From the NCBI RefSeq assembly GCF_016801865.2, contig NC_068938.1, positions 55,251,437 to 55,315,436 on the forward strand: a DNA stretch of 64,000 nucleotides, written 5' to 3'. This document shows positions 1-11,890 of this stretch, piece by piece (position 1 is the stretch's first letter; the number at the start of each line of letters is the position of its first letter). Under the pieces are notes generated by a model. The model worked only from the letters and a program-made list of their open reading frames with translations, was not told the origin of the DNA and ran no database searches. Both the position numbers and the translations under genes were made by a program. This DNA comes from Culex pipiens pallens (lineage: Eukaryota > Arthropoda > Insecta > Diptera > Culicidae).

Positions 1-590
1 GGAATTTTGGCTGTTTAAACTGAAATTTATTTTACGACAGTCTGAGTTAATGTATGTATTAACGTTTACACATACATCTACAATTAATTACAAGTCATAT
101 AAATTGATATAATATCATTCAAAAAGCACAAAGGGAAAATCCAACTAAAAACATGTGTTTCCAGACGCCATGAAAATCACCAGCGTTGATCACGTCTCCA
201 GCCGTTCAGTCTGGCCCATTTTCCAACAAATCCAGAGGCTCTTGCAGTGAAGACAGCAACGACATAAAATTTCCCGGCATCCGCGGGATTTTCCTCCAGC
301 TGGGTGTGTGTGTTCTCTGTTGTGCTGAGTGTGCTTCGAGAGCGGCGCGAGAGAAAAACGAGCATATAAATTCAATTTGCAAGTTACAGTCATGTTTATC
401 AAACTATAAATTTCTTGAAATTATGGTAATTTCGATTCCCCTTCGACACCCCGCGCAACTTCGGTCTCCTCGGTGGCAGGCCCGTCCCAAGGCTTGAGGA
501 AATCTAAAGTCTAAAATGAGCCCGGGGTTTGGTTTGTTTTTACGGGGATACTTTTTACAATGGCTTTAGGATAGAGGGGAGTTTATTTTG
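1..590. other. Unannotated non-coding sequence
   Basis: I see no gene here. Open frames are short and overlap on both strands, without recognisable domains. A moderately GC-rich stretch around 260-500 has no tRNA or protein signature. The 26-bp sequence starting GGAGGGGAATTTCTTTCG at 591 is the left copy of a target duplication. Confidence 0.5.
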
Positions 591-616
591 GGAGGGGAAT
601 TTCTTTCGCGCTTTAG

Positions 617-1344
617 GATTAGTGCGCTGACCACGGGGACGCGTTGTCTTGTTTTTGCATGCTCATTTTCATTTCTTTTGTGTCGATGTTTGTGTGCTTG
701 GGTGCGTGGTTATTATAATTAAATAATGGCATCATTAGTGCGCTGACCACGGGGACGCGTTGTCTTGTTTTTGCATGCTCATTTTCATTTCTTTTGTGTC
801 GATGTTTGTGTGCTTGGGTGCGTGGTTATTATAATTAAATAATGGCATCATTAGTGCGCTGACCACGGGGACGCGTTGTCTTGTTTTTGCATGCTCATTT
901 TCATTTCTTTTGTGTCGATGTTTGTGTGCTTGGGTGCGTGGTTATTATATATAGGTGAAGGGATTTTATTAAATGATCATTATATTGCATTATTATATTT
1001 ATTTGATTATATAACCACACTATACTTTACACTTAACACATTTTACAAAACACATATGAAACTGTAAACAGGAGCGTTTGGTACGGTATGTCCACGTATC
1101 CTTCCTCCCCTGTAGATTCTGTGAAATGTGATCCGTTCTCAGAATCCTCTCTGCGGTAAACACAACGTAGTAGGGCTGGCCGCTTTAATTTTTGCAATAC
1201 ATTTTCGGGTGTTCTCGGATGTACTGTAATTATTAATAATGACAAGAAAAGTGCTTGGGGCGTAATCTAATCACAAGACTTTCCAGCATGCTTTCATCGG
1301 ACTGGCTGCGTTTGTGTTAGATTAGATTAGATTAGATTAGATTA
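617..1344 (+). mobile_element. Retroposed non-LTR-like element with 116-bp 5' monomers and a (TTAGA)n tail
   Basis: The insert is bounded by a perfect 26-bp direct repeat (591-616 and 1345-1370, starting GGAGGGGAATTTC), as expected of target-primed insertion. It opens with 2.85 copies of a 116-bp unit (starts at 618, 734 and 850) that are almost identical. About 370 bp of unique sequence follow, and it ends in about five TTAGA units. A long target duplication, tandem 5' monomers and a simple-repeat 3' tail together resemble a non-LTR retrotransposon whose coding part has been deleted, or a non-autonomous derivative. No reverse transcriptase frame is present. The family is not identified. Confidence 0.6.
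618..948 (+). repeat. 116-bp tandem repeat, 2.85 copies
   Basis: Three successive units begin ATTAGTGCGCTGACCACGGG at 618, 734 and 850, so the period is exactly 116 bp. The third unit diverges at its end into TATATATAGGTG. They sit at the 5' end of the retroposed element, the place where tandem promoter monomers occur in some LINEs. That promoter role is inference. Confidence 0.85.
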
Positions 1345-1623
1345 GGAGGGGAATTTCTTTCGCGCTTTAGATGTTACGAAAAACTAGGGAAACTTAAGAA
1401 GCTTTGCAAAACTGTAAGCTTAGGGACTGGTCATATGAGGTTGATTTGTAAATTAGGATCCTTGGTATTTTTTAATTAAATTACTCTTTACTAATAGGGT
1501 AATTCTCTACCAACTCACACGAAATCGGGCCGTTGCCCCGACCCCTCTTCGTTTTGCGTGAAACTTTGTCCGAAGGGGTACTCGTGATGTTTACAAGCAA
1601 ACCTCTTTTGTATTAATATCATT

Positions 1624-3047
1624 TTGCCTTCCTCACTGAGGTAAGGCTATAATCCTGCTCTGAAAATGAACTTTTTATTAAAAGCTCCTAGACCCACCTT
1701 CATGTGTACATATCGACTCAGAATCGAAAACTGAACAAATGTCTGTGTGTGTGTATGTGTGTGTGTATGTGTGTGTGTATGTGTGTGTGTATGTGTGTGT
1801 GTATGTATGTATGTGACCAAAATTCTCACTGAGTTTTCTCAGCACTGGCTGAACCGATTTTGATCGAACCAGTTGCATTCGACTTGGCTTAAGGTCCCAT
1901 ACATCGCTATTGAATTGTTTGAAGTTTCGATAAGTAGTTCAAAAGTTATGCATAAAAACGTGTTTTCGCAAATATCCGGATCTCAATTATATGCGCGTAA
2001 ACGATGTCCGGATCCATCATCCGACCCATCGTTGGTTAGGGAATTGAAAGGCCTTTCCAATGAGTTTAAAACATTCAAGATCTGGCAACCCTGTCTCGAG
2101 TTATGACCACTTAAGTGATATTTATGTACTTTTTTGAAGCCGGATCTCACTTAAATGTACGTAAACTATGTCCGGATCCATCATCCGACCCATCGTTGGT
2201 AAGGCAATTGAGAGGCCTTTCCAATGAGTCCAAAACATTGAAGATCTGGCAACCCTGTCTCGAGTTATGACCACTTAAGTGATATTTATGTACTTTTTTA
2301 AAGCCGAATCTCACCTAAATGTATGTAAACTATGTCCGGATCCATCATCCGACCCTCCGTAATTAGGCAATTGAGAGTCCTTTCCAACGAGTCCAAAACA
2401 TTGAAGATCTGGCAACCCTGTTATGACCACTTAAGTGATATTTATGTACTTTTTTAAAGCCGAATCTCACCTAAATGTATGTAAACTATGTCCGGATCCA
2501 TCATCCGACCCATCGTTGATTAGGCAATTGAGAGGCCTTTCCAATGAGTCAAAATTATTGAAGATCTGGCAACCCTGTCTCGAGTTATGACCACTTAAGT
2601 GATATTTATGTACTTTTTTAAAGCCGGATCTCACTTAAATGTATGTAAACTATGTCCGGATCCATCATCCGACCCATCGTTGGTTAGGCAATTGAGAGGC
2701 CTTTCCAACGAGTCCAAAACATTGAAGATCTGGCAACCCTGTCTCGAGTTATGACCACTTAAGTGATATTTATGTACTTTTTTGAAGCCGGATCTCACTT
2801 AAATGTATGTAAACTATGTCCGGATCCATCATCCGACCCATCGTTGGTTAGGTAATTGAAAGGCCTTTCCAATGAGTCAAAATTATTGAAGATCTGGCAA
2901 GCCTGCCTCGAGTTATTACCACATAAGTTATATCTGTTTTTTTCTGGAACTAAAAAAAGCTGAAATGTGTGTCCAAACCACTCATATTACCCATTTTTGG
3001 TAAAAATTGAGGAAGGCATCAACCACATAGGTGGATTAGGTTAGTTT
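1624..3047 (+). mobile_element. Satellite-bearing element, ends TTGCCTTCCTCAC / GTGAGGAAGGCA type
   Basis: This unit starts TTTGCCTTCCTCACTGAGG, passes through a (TG)n(TATG) microsatellite at about 1744-1812, then a lead-in, then the 164-bp satellite, and ends GAGGAAGGCATCAACCAC followed by GTGGATTAGGTTAG. The same order recurs in the same orientation at 47909-50296. This makes it a defined mobile or dispersed unit carrying an internal array, not a free satellite. It lies inside the 1497-3607 foldback. Confidence 0.6.
1980..2940 (+). repeat. 164-bp satellite array, about 6 copies
   Basis: The landmark TGTCCGGATCCATC occurs at 2005, 2169, 2333, 2489, 2653 and 2817. The period is 164 bp, except one 156-bp unit with an 8-bp deletion near 2420. 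Each unit carries TGGCAACCCTGTCTCGAG, AGGCCTTTCCAA and GCCGGATCTCACTTAAATG blocks. The last unit decays before the element terminus. Confidence 0.9.
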
Positions 3048-3607
3048 TTTTATAATTGTCTACTTTACAACTTTGTAAAACATTGTTAAACTCTAAAAAA
3101 TAACCCTGCCAAGTTAGAAAAAACACGAAATTTTAAAATGAAAAATTTTGTTCTAAATGAAAAATTACCCTTCTGGGTCAAGGTAGATTCGAAAAGAACA
3201 TTAAATTTCCCATAAAATGACATGTTCCAAAAAATTTTGCAGTCGAGTAACGGAAAATGGGATAATTTTTTAAACCTTTTTTAGTGTTTTTTTTATCAAT
3301 GAAAATACGTTTTTTCGGAAATCTGAGTACGCCATCAAATCGGGAGTCTAATTTTACATAAAAGTCCCTTTGACACCAAATTTCTATCTCATCACCGTTT
3401 GAGGCTGCAAATTATTGGAAAACACATTTTTTCGCATGTTTAAAAATGGAAGGGGTCGTACCGCCCCTCCGTCATAAGATATCAAAAAACGGACCTCGGA
3501 TTCGTGATCAGGGACAAAAGTTACCCCTTTGGACAAAGTTTCACGCAAATCTAAGAGGGGTCGGGGCAATTTTTCCTGATTTCGTGTGAGTTGTTGGAGA
3601 ATTACCC

Positions 3608-4560
3608 ATATCAATCTAATTAAATCATAATTCCTTAAACAGAAAGATCAAAAGCATTTGTTTTGTCGAAATATTTTCATCATAATAATATTTCTAATAG
3701 TTATAATTTTAAAATATGTTCATTGTATTGTATTAATCTATTTATAAAAAAAAACTGTCTGCCAGATAAAAAAATACAAACGAACAAAATAATACAATAT
3801 TGTTTAGTAAAGTTAAACATAAAAGTGGTTCTTCGAAATTTCTAATGAGTTTTTTGGAACTTATTCAAATGATTGAAATTTTGAAAAGAGTATAATAATG
3901 ATGCAAGCTAATAACATGTTCAATCTTATTATTGACCCTTGCACTGTAAATTGGATTTTGCCCGCAGTTTTTTGTCGCACTTTTGACAACAAGAATTCGA
4001 ATAACTAGGCAACCAGTAGTTGTTTGTTTACACTGCCAGTCGCAGTTTCCACCAAACTGGACATTCGCACTTTAAAATTGCGATTGACAGCTGAAAGCAC
4101 TTTGATCATTTTTTAGGAAATTTAAATTTTCCCAAAGCAGTTTGACAAGTCGCAATAGTGCGATCGATAGCAATAATTTAGTGCGAAGTCCAAGTTAGTG
4201 GGAATTGCGCAATAAAAATAATTTCACGAGCATTGAAAACATTGAAAACGATATATGAAAAGCTTAGAAAGCTCCTTACGAAATCCAATGAACTCTGTTA
4301 AATAAAATTACGAAATCACGTCAAACTGAAGCCTACTTAAAGGCGATTTTAGGAGCACACGAGAAACAATTTGTTTGTACCCGGATGAATGTCCTATGTC
4401 ACAAATTTTTTTGCATAGGCATTGGACAGTTATGCTAAAACGGACAGAGCAAAAGAAACCGGAAAGTTACGATATCTTACCTGTTGTAGGAAACATCGGT
4501 AGATAAGCTACTACGAAACCAGTATAAGTCGAGCCACAAAATATATGCGCCAGCATTCTC
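3608..4560. other. AT-rich non-coding stretch
   Basis: No gene, RNA or bounded repeat is evident. The sequence around 3960-4200 repeats the words TCGCA and GCGA in both orientations, as an old foldback would, but I could not define its ends. Confidence 0.4.
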
Positions 4561-4596
4561 GCGCCAGTATTCGAAGCTCAACTTGACAACTTGTCG

Positions 4597-5410
4597 ATTT
4601 GACGACGAAGCGTCGAAAATCAATGCAGGATGAATTTTTGGCGTTTTTTCCGATTAATATTCATGGTGTATCGTCTTATTCACGATGATGAAAATGACGT
4701 CCAGCCATAAAGTAAAACCTATACCTTTCTTTGGTAAGAAAGGCAAAAAGTAAATCGTTCTAAAAATTGATCGGGATTGCTGTCAAATTTGTTTCAGATG
4801 CTCACTCATGGTCTGTACTATGAATGCAGAAAGGAATTTCGGATGAAATTAGAATTGAAAAATGTTGGCGAAGGTCACCAGGTGGGCCTTAACCTTTTTT
4901 TTCTTTTTTTTTCTTTTGGCAGGTTAATCAAACTGCTCTAACTCCAGAACCAAATTATGAATCTGGATGAAAATTTGGGAGGTTGTATAGCTCGAAAAAT
5001 GCAATTTTTGAGATAAATAAAAGATATGAAAATGAAAAAAAAAATGACCAAATTTTCTTTTGAAAACTGTGTAATTCGGCAACTCGCCCAGGTTCAGCAC
5101 ATAAGCTTTCATATGCATTCAGGGGAGCTGAGAACGACGCGACACAAAATTTGGCAAAATTTTACCACACACGAACATCATTCGATCTCACGGAATGTAT
5201 TTTCACAAAATTCGAGGGTTGGAGATATACGAGTTCTGTCAAGATGAATCGATAGAGCGTCGAAAATCGATGCAGTGTGATTTTTTAGCGATTTTTCCGA
5301 TTAAAACTCATGCTGAATTTCATTTTCATTTCATTTACGAAGATGAAAATGATGTCCAGCCATAATGTTAAACCTTTACCTTTCTTTAGTAAGAATGACA
5401 AAAGTTAACA
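4597..5410 (+). repeat. Duplicated module, two copies (4597-4747 and 5248-5405)
   Basis: Both copies run GCGTCGAAAATC-ATGCAG, then a TTTTTCCGATTA core, then GATGAAAATGA-GTCCAGCCATAA, and end ACCTTTCTTTRGTAAGAA. They are in the same orientation about 650 bp apart and are roughly 80 percent alike by eye. The sequence between them has no coding potential. This is probably the tail of a dispersed element present as a tandem pair. Confidence 0.6.
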
Positions 5411-6707
5411 TTTCAAATTTAAACAGTATTTTTTTTTTATTTTTAGATTCTGATTGATTTTTTCCCTTTTTCATTTATATGCCCAAGTCTCCCACTTGCA
5501 GTTGCTTAGGCACGACGTTTTAAAATTCAAGCATTTGTAGCTTTCACTCCTCCCGACCGTGTAGCTCCGTTAATCACGCAATTTGCTTGCCGAAAATTGC
5601 TCCAAGACAATTTATCGATGTTTTTATTGTCTGAGCGGGGAGTATAAATATAAAAAAAGTTCACCATCACCATGATGGCAGCATGAAATTTGCCGGAAAT
5701 CAAGTAAATGGGAATAGATGTTTGTGACATGGAACTGTTCGTTTTGTTTTAGCTTCAGTAGCTTACGTCAAATAATTTTACATTTATTTTAAAAAAAAAA
5801 TATCCAATTTTGACATCAAATTTCATCACTCTGACGATGCACATGCACACTTTGCTTCTCCGATTCGTCACACCCGCTGGCACCAGCACTAGTAACCCGC
5901 AGCCAGCCATCAATCCTCGACAAATCAAAAGCTACTCAAGCGAATGAAACCTTGTCAACAGCATGTTTGCGCTCAAGTTTTGTTACGAAACGCTTTCAAA
6001 GGATTGCTCTCGATCCAATGTGGCCCCCGCAACCAACATGTACGTACAGATACATGCACACGGCTTCACATTGTGAGCTACCAGATGAGCCGTCAAGCAA
6101 TATGAATTATAATGCATGTGAGTGTGGGTGCTCGCTTGTGACAGTGCTTCACAGACAAACAACACGAGCACATCCCACGTGCGGCACGTGGTTGCCACCG
6201 TGAGTGCTCATCGGAACTTTTGTAGATGGTAGAATTGTTTGGATGATCGCAATTTTTGAAGAAACATCTACCATTTGACACACCGTGACCCCTTCTAAAT
6301 AAGCTCATGAATCGTCACACGTGGCTGGCAGATCCGTGCTATTGAACTGTCACTATTCATATAAATCTAGCACCAACTTGAAAGTTTCATCGTGTGTGTG
6401 TGTGTGTATCCTTGACATTTTGTCGTGAGGATGCACGTTCTATGCCGTTCGTGCAGATACTTTGAAGTGCACTGCAGTTTGACTTACAGCGAAACTTGAG
6501 CATGACACCCCGGATTCGGAAAGATGTGTGATGAAAGCTGTTGAAAGGGCACACATTTGGGAGCGGGGAGATCTGTCATCCAGCTGTCAGCACGTCGTGC
6601 TCAAATTTACTGCTGTTAGGGTGGACCGGATGAGGGACTAGGAAGGGCTGAGTTCGTGGTTATTGAGAGTCGATGCAAAAAAGTTTGAGATTCTTTTAAT
6701 AACAATA
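5411..6707. other. Non-repetitive non-coding stretch
   Basis: I found no coding exon. Composition is more balanced than in flanking repeats, with an ATGCACATGCAC-rich segment at 5840-6070 and a short (TG)n at 6393. It could be intronic or regulatory DNA of a neighbouring gene, but nothing in the sequence proves this. Confidence 0.4.
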
Positions 6708-8496
6708 CACAGTGGTTCAGATAGCAAAATTAAGTGGAAAATGGATTTTCCGCAAAATGGTGACATTTTGGAGCTTTGGTGTCTTGAGAAGAGTTGTTGC
6801 AAATATAAAGGGACAACTTTAAGTTTGAATGAAAATTAGGGTAAATCACGATTAAAGTGATTTTGAAAATCTAACTTTACAGGAATATTTTTGGGAATTT
6901 TTTCGTCTTCTAGAAAGTTGTTGGGCTGGCCAATTCAAGCAACTTTGTCGAAGACACCAAAATTTTATCTCGTAATCTACGCCTTCTATGACCAAATTTA
7001 TAGAAAGCATCTGAGCAAACCTTCAAAAATCAGTTTTTTGAACGTGGCAATTCAGGGTGAACTTCTAGAGAAAAGTGATCTTGGAAGCACTTTTAGAGCT
7101 TTAAAAAACGAACATTTTCATTTTTTGAGATGTCAATTAGGACTTAAGGGTCAAAAGTTATAGCCATTTTAAGGTAAAAAAGATGCCAATTTAAAGCTTA
7201 AATATCTCGAAATTTTAAGCACCAGGTTGCATTTGAAAGAGGAGATCTAGCACTACAAACACTGAAAAAATCTCAGGGGTGTTTTTCTTTAAACTCGAGA
7301 TATCTTCATTTGAAAAAGTCTAATTTTCAAGGGAAAACCATATGGGACCACCCTAACAAAATTCGAAAATTGTTCAAATATATGTTTTTCCATGTAATTT
7401 TGCCCGCTGAATCTGAATCTGCCCTCAGAATTGAGCCAAAGTGTCAACAAATCGATTTTTGGCCATATTTTGGGTTTAAATGATAATTTTACATGGAAAC
7501 CCAAAATATGGCTAAAAATCGATTTGTTGACACTTTGGCCCAATTCTGAGGGCAGATTCAGATTCACCGGGCAAAATTACATGGAAAAACATATGTTTGG
7601 ACTATTTTCGAATTTCGTTAGGGTGGTCCCCATTTGGTTTTTCTTTGAAAATTAGACTTTTTCAAATGAAGATATCTCGAGTTCAAAGAAAAACACCCCT
7701 GAGATTTTTTAGCGTTTGTAGATCTCCTCTTTCAAATGCAACCAGGTGCTTAAAATTTGGCGTGCGCCTTTTCGAGGTATTTAAGTGTTAAATTTGCATC
7801 TTTTTTACCTTAAAATGGCTGTAACTTTTGACCCTTAAGTCCAAATTGACATGTCAAAAAATGAAAATGTTCGTTTTTTAGAGTTCTAAAAGTGCTTCAA
7901 AAATTATTTTTTTCTAGAAGTTCAACCTGAATTGCCACGTTAAAAAAACTGATTTTTGAAGGTTTGCACAGATGCTTTCTATAAATTTGGTCATAGAAGG
8001 CGTAGATTACGAGATAAAATTTGGGTGTCCTCGACAAAGTTGCTTGAGTTGGCCAGCCCAACAACTTTTTTGAATACAAAAAAAACCCAAAAAAAATCCT
8101 ATAAAGTTAGATTTTTAAAATCACCCTAATCGTAAACGAAACTATTGGCACTACGCCCCCCGGGGCATGGCCTTCCTCTAACGTGGGATTTCTGCTCCAG
8201 CGCCTCTGACGAGACAGGAGAAACCGGGACCGACGTTTTACTTCACCATCCGATAGAAGCTCAGTGGATAAGGCGGGAATCGAACCCGCGTCTCATAGCA
8301 TCATCGGGATCGGCAGCCGAAGCCGCTACCCCTGCGCCACGAGACCCACTAATCGTAAACCACCGTAATTTTCATTCAAACCAAAAGTTGCCCCTTTCCA
8401 TTTGCAACAACTCTTCTGAAGACACCAAAGCTCCAAAACATCACAATTTTTCAAAAAATCCATTTTCCACTTAATTTTGCTATCTGGACCACTGTG
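6708..8496. mobile_element. Long palindromic element, TIRs CACAGTGGTYCAGATAGC
   Basis: The left end at 6708 (CACAGTGGTTCAGATAGC) matches the reverse complement of the right end at 8496. The whole interior folds back on itself, pivoting at about 7490, where about 50 bases on either side are almost perfectly complementary. No transposase is encoded; frames inside are arm by-products that appear in both arms. A SINE with its own target duplication has landed in the right arm. The target duplication of the palindrome itself is unclear (CAATA versus CAATG). Confidence 0.75.
8138..8348 (-). mobile_element. tRNA-derived SINE, copy 1
   Basis: On the minus strand it begins with a tRNA-like head: box A TGGCGCAGGGGTAGCGG and box B GGGTTCGATTCCC. 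A tRNA-unrelated body follows. It is flanked by a perfect 12-bp target duplication CTAATCGTAAAC (8126-8137 and 8349-8360) inside the palindrome. A nearly identical copy is at 43606-43826. The very high identity between copies suggests recent activity. Confidence 0.9.
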
Positions 8497-9556
8497 CAAT
8501 GCCCATTGTAAACATGGTCCAAGCCACTGTTCAAAGTATTTTATTTTGAATGAATTTTCAAACCTGTTCGATTAAATTGATTTCAAACTAAACAAGATCT
8601 CGTGACGGAAGGGAGGTACGACCAATTGAAGCGAATCACATTTTCCAGAAATAATCAACCACTTCCGTTACAAGTTCCGTCAATCGCCGCCAGTCAAAAG
8701 CCCAACTCCCCAGGAAGCACCGCATATGAAATTAATTAACTTCTCCCAGCGTGGCAAAATCCTAGAAATCAGCACTCAGTGAGTGGACCCCACCGGAAGC
8801 GGCATCCAAGTTTATTGGATAAATGAAACTTTTTTTTTTTTTTTGCTTTTGGAAACCCGAAGCCACGAAAGCAATCGTTCTGATAAATGGAACTTTTCGA
8901 TTTATTATTGTGCCAAGTGTGAATTTATTTCTGAAAATAGGGGGGAGTTCATGGAGGTTTTCCCCATAATGCACACCGGAACCAACAGAAAACAAATGTC
9001 TCCAGAGAATAAATGATATTAACCTTTAAGTGCTCGAAGATCATTTGTGGTTGTAACTATTTGAGACTATTTGAAAATATTAATTGTTTGCAGCATAAAA
9101 AATTAACAAAAACAAGCAGATTTATAAAAAAAAACGCTGGAAAGTTGGCATCAGAAGGTTAACATTTTGCATTGCACTGAATATAAATTTTGATTTATCA
9201 ACATCCCAAAAGAAGGTAAAAAACTGTATGGCAGGGGAAAAGAGAAGGGGGCGTGGGTCTGTTTGGCTTCCGTAGAAAACCGATGGGTGAATCGGGCGAT
9301 TGAATTTGGGAGATAATTTTTCACTTATTTTCGATTGGATTTAATCGCCCCGTTATCAACGACTTGGCATCGGAATTTATCGCTTTCGGAAAATTGTTTA
9401 TTGAAATTGCCAGTGGATGTGGGCTGTTATCTTTATGAGTAATATTGATACAATCGGAGAATTGTTATTTTTGCTATAAGGTTGATGATTTTAAAACAAT
9501 ATTTGAAATTTTATGTTTTCAAAGATAATATAATTCAAATTAGCTAGCAATCTCTG
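8497..9556. other. Non-coding stretch
   Basis: No supported gene. Short frames on both strands around 8760-9015 overlap each other and include a T10+ tract, so neither looks like an exon. Nothing else stands out. Confidence 0.4.
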
Positions 9557-9740
9557 AACTGCCCCTATTCGCCTAAATGTCCCTTATGCATTGTCGTCAC
9601 TATTGAGTCTTGATGCAGTTTAGTTCAAAACTGTAGCAAAGCCCTAAACATCCAGAATTTTGTTTTAGTTATCAAGAAGAAATCTTTTTTTTTTCTTCGC
9701 AAAATATTAACACGTAACGACATTTGCAAACATGTGCAGG
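9557..9740 (+). mobile_element. Partial MITE of the ACTGCCC / TCGCATAAATGTCCC family
   Basis: The left TIR (ACTGCCCCTATTCGCCTAAA) and the internal GATGCAGTTTRGTTCAAAA and AACATCCAG blocks match the fuller copies at 12542-12792 and 60861-61115. The right end is eroded. Confidence 0.6.
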
Positions 9741-10899
9741 GAACCTTCATTTAAAAAATCATAAATTTTCACTGCCTCAGAACCAGCTTCAAATTTACAA
9801 TGAATTCCATCATTTCCAGATCCACTTTTGATACGAAACCTTCCGGCTAGAGTGAATCCATTCCACCTTCAAACTTGATTACATTTCCACGAGCAGTGTG
9901 CATAAATTTGTTGATAGGTTCACGTTCATATTTGATTAAAAAACAGCAACATTGTACATAGAAAAAACTTCTGAAAAACCATTTAATTGGTCCGAACAGA
10001 AGTGACATCATGTTTCATCAACAGTAAAATCCTGCAGAATTCAATTACAAAGAGAAAAAAATTACGTAGGAGGCATTTGGTTGGGAGATTTAATCAAACA
10101 TTATTGGTTTATTAAAAAAAGGTGTTTTTCCTGTTTTACTTTGATCACATCAATCAGGTGTCGACACGTTTCACGATAGATTCTTAATGAGAACGGCCAT
10201 ATATGAAATGAGGAAAATTTAATAAGTGTTTATTAATGTAAATTGAATTTAATGTAGCATTCACCAGTTGCAATTGTTTATATCATTATTTTACAATACA
10301 TTGTCATAAATGACTGAAAAAAAGATGTGTTCTGATCGTACAAAAATATTTTGGTCTTTAAAATATGTTCAAAGCCAATTCAAAGCATTCATATTTTGAG
10401 ATTTTTTAATGTTTTATTCACTAATAACGCTACAACAATTAGATTAAAATACTTTCATCTGGTTGCATTTGATAGGAAATTGGAAAAGATACTCGATAAT
10501 GATGTTTCCCGAACAATCAAAATCTACAGGGTAGGAAGGATGCGTAGATTTGCCGTGCCAAGCGCTCCGAATCAGTTATGTGTGTTGTGTTATTTAAATT
10601 TTGGCAGATAATTATATTTTGAGAGGGAAAGTGGAAATATCTCACCCGGAAACAGCAGACATAGCCAGATGGTGTCCCAATCGACAGCTCCTAGTTTCTT
10701 TTAAAATGACAAGCCGATTGAATGACGAGGAATTGCTCCTTTTGCTATGATGTTTCCTATGTTCATCGGACTTTTTCTGAAGAAAGAAAAAAAAATCTTT
10801 ATGTATACATAAAAGACTTTCTGCAATTCCGTCATGAAACTACTTATTTTTCCTTTCATTCTTGAATGACGAGCCTACTTTTCTGGACCAAAAATTACA
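9741..10899. other. AT-rich non-coding stretch
   Basis: No gene or bounded repeat recognised. Confidence 0.35.
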
Positions 10900-11560
10900 G
10901 AATCGAATGGTAACACTTTTCAAAATAAATGGTGAAAAGTTCTACTTTTCAGCACTAAAATGGATGCTGAAAAGTTGAACTTTTCAGCACTTGTTTCGAA
11001 AAGTAATACTTTTCAATATTTTTGTGGATTCAAACAGTTAATTTGCAAAATACATGATCATTTGACGTATAATTCCACTCAAAGTGTGTTCTTCGGAATT
11101 ACAAAAAATGTTGTTTGGAGCTCGTTGCAAAACTTGATTTTTTCAGCACTCGTCGTATTTATCCAACTCGGTGAACCTCGTTGTATAAATGTACGATTCG
11201 TGCTGAAAAAATCTTCTATTTGCAACTTTTTGCATAAACAATTATTTTGCAATTCCGCTGTGAAGCTGTTAACTTTTCCTGTCCTTCTGGAGAAATGAAA
11301 CAACCTACTTTTACTACCAAAAATAACAGAATGGAAAATTAATACCTCCTAATACCAGTGCTGAAAAGTTCTACTTCCGTTATCGAAATTGCAAAAAAAA
11401 AAAAATTGTAAGCAACTTGCTGCAAAACATGATCTCTTTCGCACTCGTTGTATTTATCCAACTCGAAAAACCTCGTTGTACGACTCGTGCTGAAAAAATC
11501 TGCTTTTTGCAACTTGTTGCATGCAAATTTATCAATTAGAAAACGACTGATGGCAAACCA
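10900..11560. repeat. Cluster of CTTTTCAGCACT repeats and a duplicated module
   Basis: Short words AAAAGTTCTACTTTTCAGCAC occur several times between 10920 and 11370, partly as inverted repeats. A longer module recurs in the same orientation at about 11130-11240 and 11425-11525: CAAAAC-TGAT, GCACTCGT, GTATTTATCCAACTCG, then GTGCTGAAAAAATCT and TGCAACTT-TTGCAT. This is repeat DNA; the 112-residue frame through it is not a gene. Confidence 0.6.
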
Positions 11561-11890
11561 ACTGTTCTAAAGCATAACGCATTTTCACTAACTTTTTCAT
11601 CGAATTGTTGAATTTCTAGCTTTTAGCTTGTGCCGAGGGACAATATTTTTTTTAATCGGTTTGTTTTTGTGTTACCGTAAACTTAGGTGAATTTCATAGG
11701 ATTTTAATTTATTTTTGCAATATTTTCCAACTAGTAAGGTTTCTTTCAGGATTATTAACACTTTGAGATGATTGAAATAATGCTATTCTTCGATTTTTTT
11801 ATTTATAGTTAGCTAATATTTTTTTTTTTAATTTTATGAAAAGCTCTTCTTGTGGTATTTTGAACTCATGTCTACCACTGTCAGTAAGAT

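Larger units (their letters stand above)
1497..3607. mobile_element. Foldback element with TIRs GGGTAATTCTC
   Basis: The ends are inverted copies: 1497 begins GGGTAATTCTCTACCAACTC, and the stretch ending at 3607 is its reverse complement over about 90 bp, including the GGGGTCGGGGCAA block. A satellite-bearing element occupies most of its interior. A partial relative of the right arm lies at 23051-23533. ATA on both flanks may be the target duplication. No transposase frame is present. Confidence 0.6.

Noticed and set aside
1315..1345. Telomere-like repeat (TTAGA)n
   Set aside because: The run is only about five units and forms the 3' tail of a retroposed element with a target duplication; it is not a telomeric or internal telomere array.
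1647..1878. His-Thr repeat peptides
   Set aside because: They are translations of a TG microsatellite in two frames, inside the satellite-bearing element.
1980..2940. CRISPR-like array
   Set aside because: The repeat unit is 164 bp with no conserved-repeat plus variable-spacer pattern, and the context is an insect genome; it is satellite DNA.
8145..8474. 109-residue frame through the SINE, repeated at 43604-43834
   Set aside because: It is a translation of the antisense strand of a tRNA-derived SINE, including its tRNA head.
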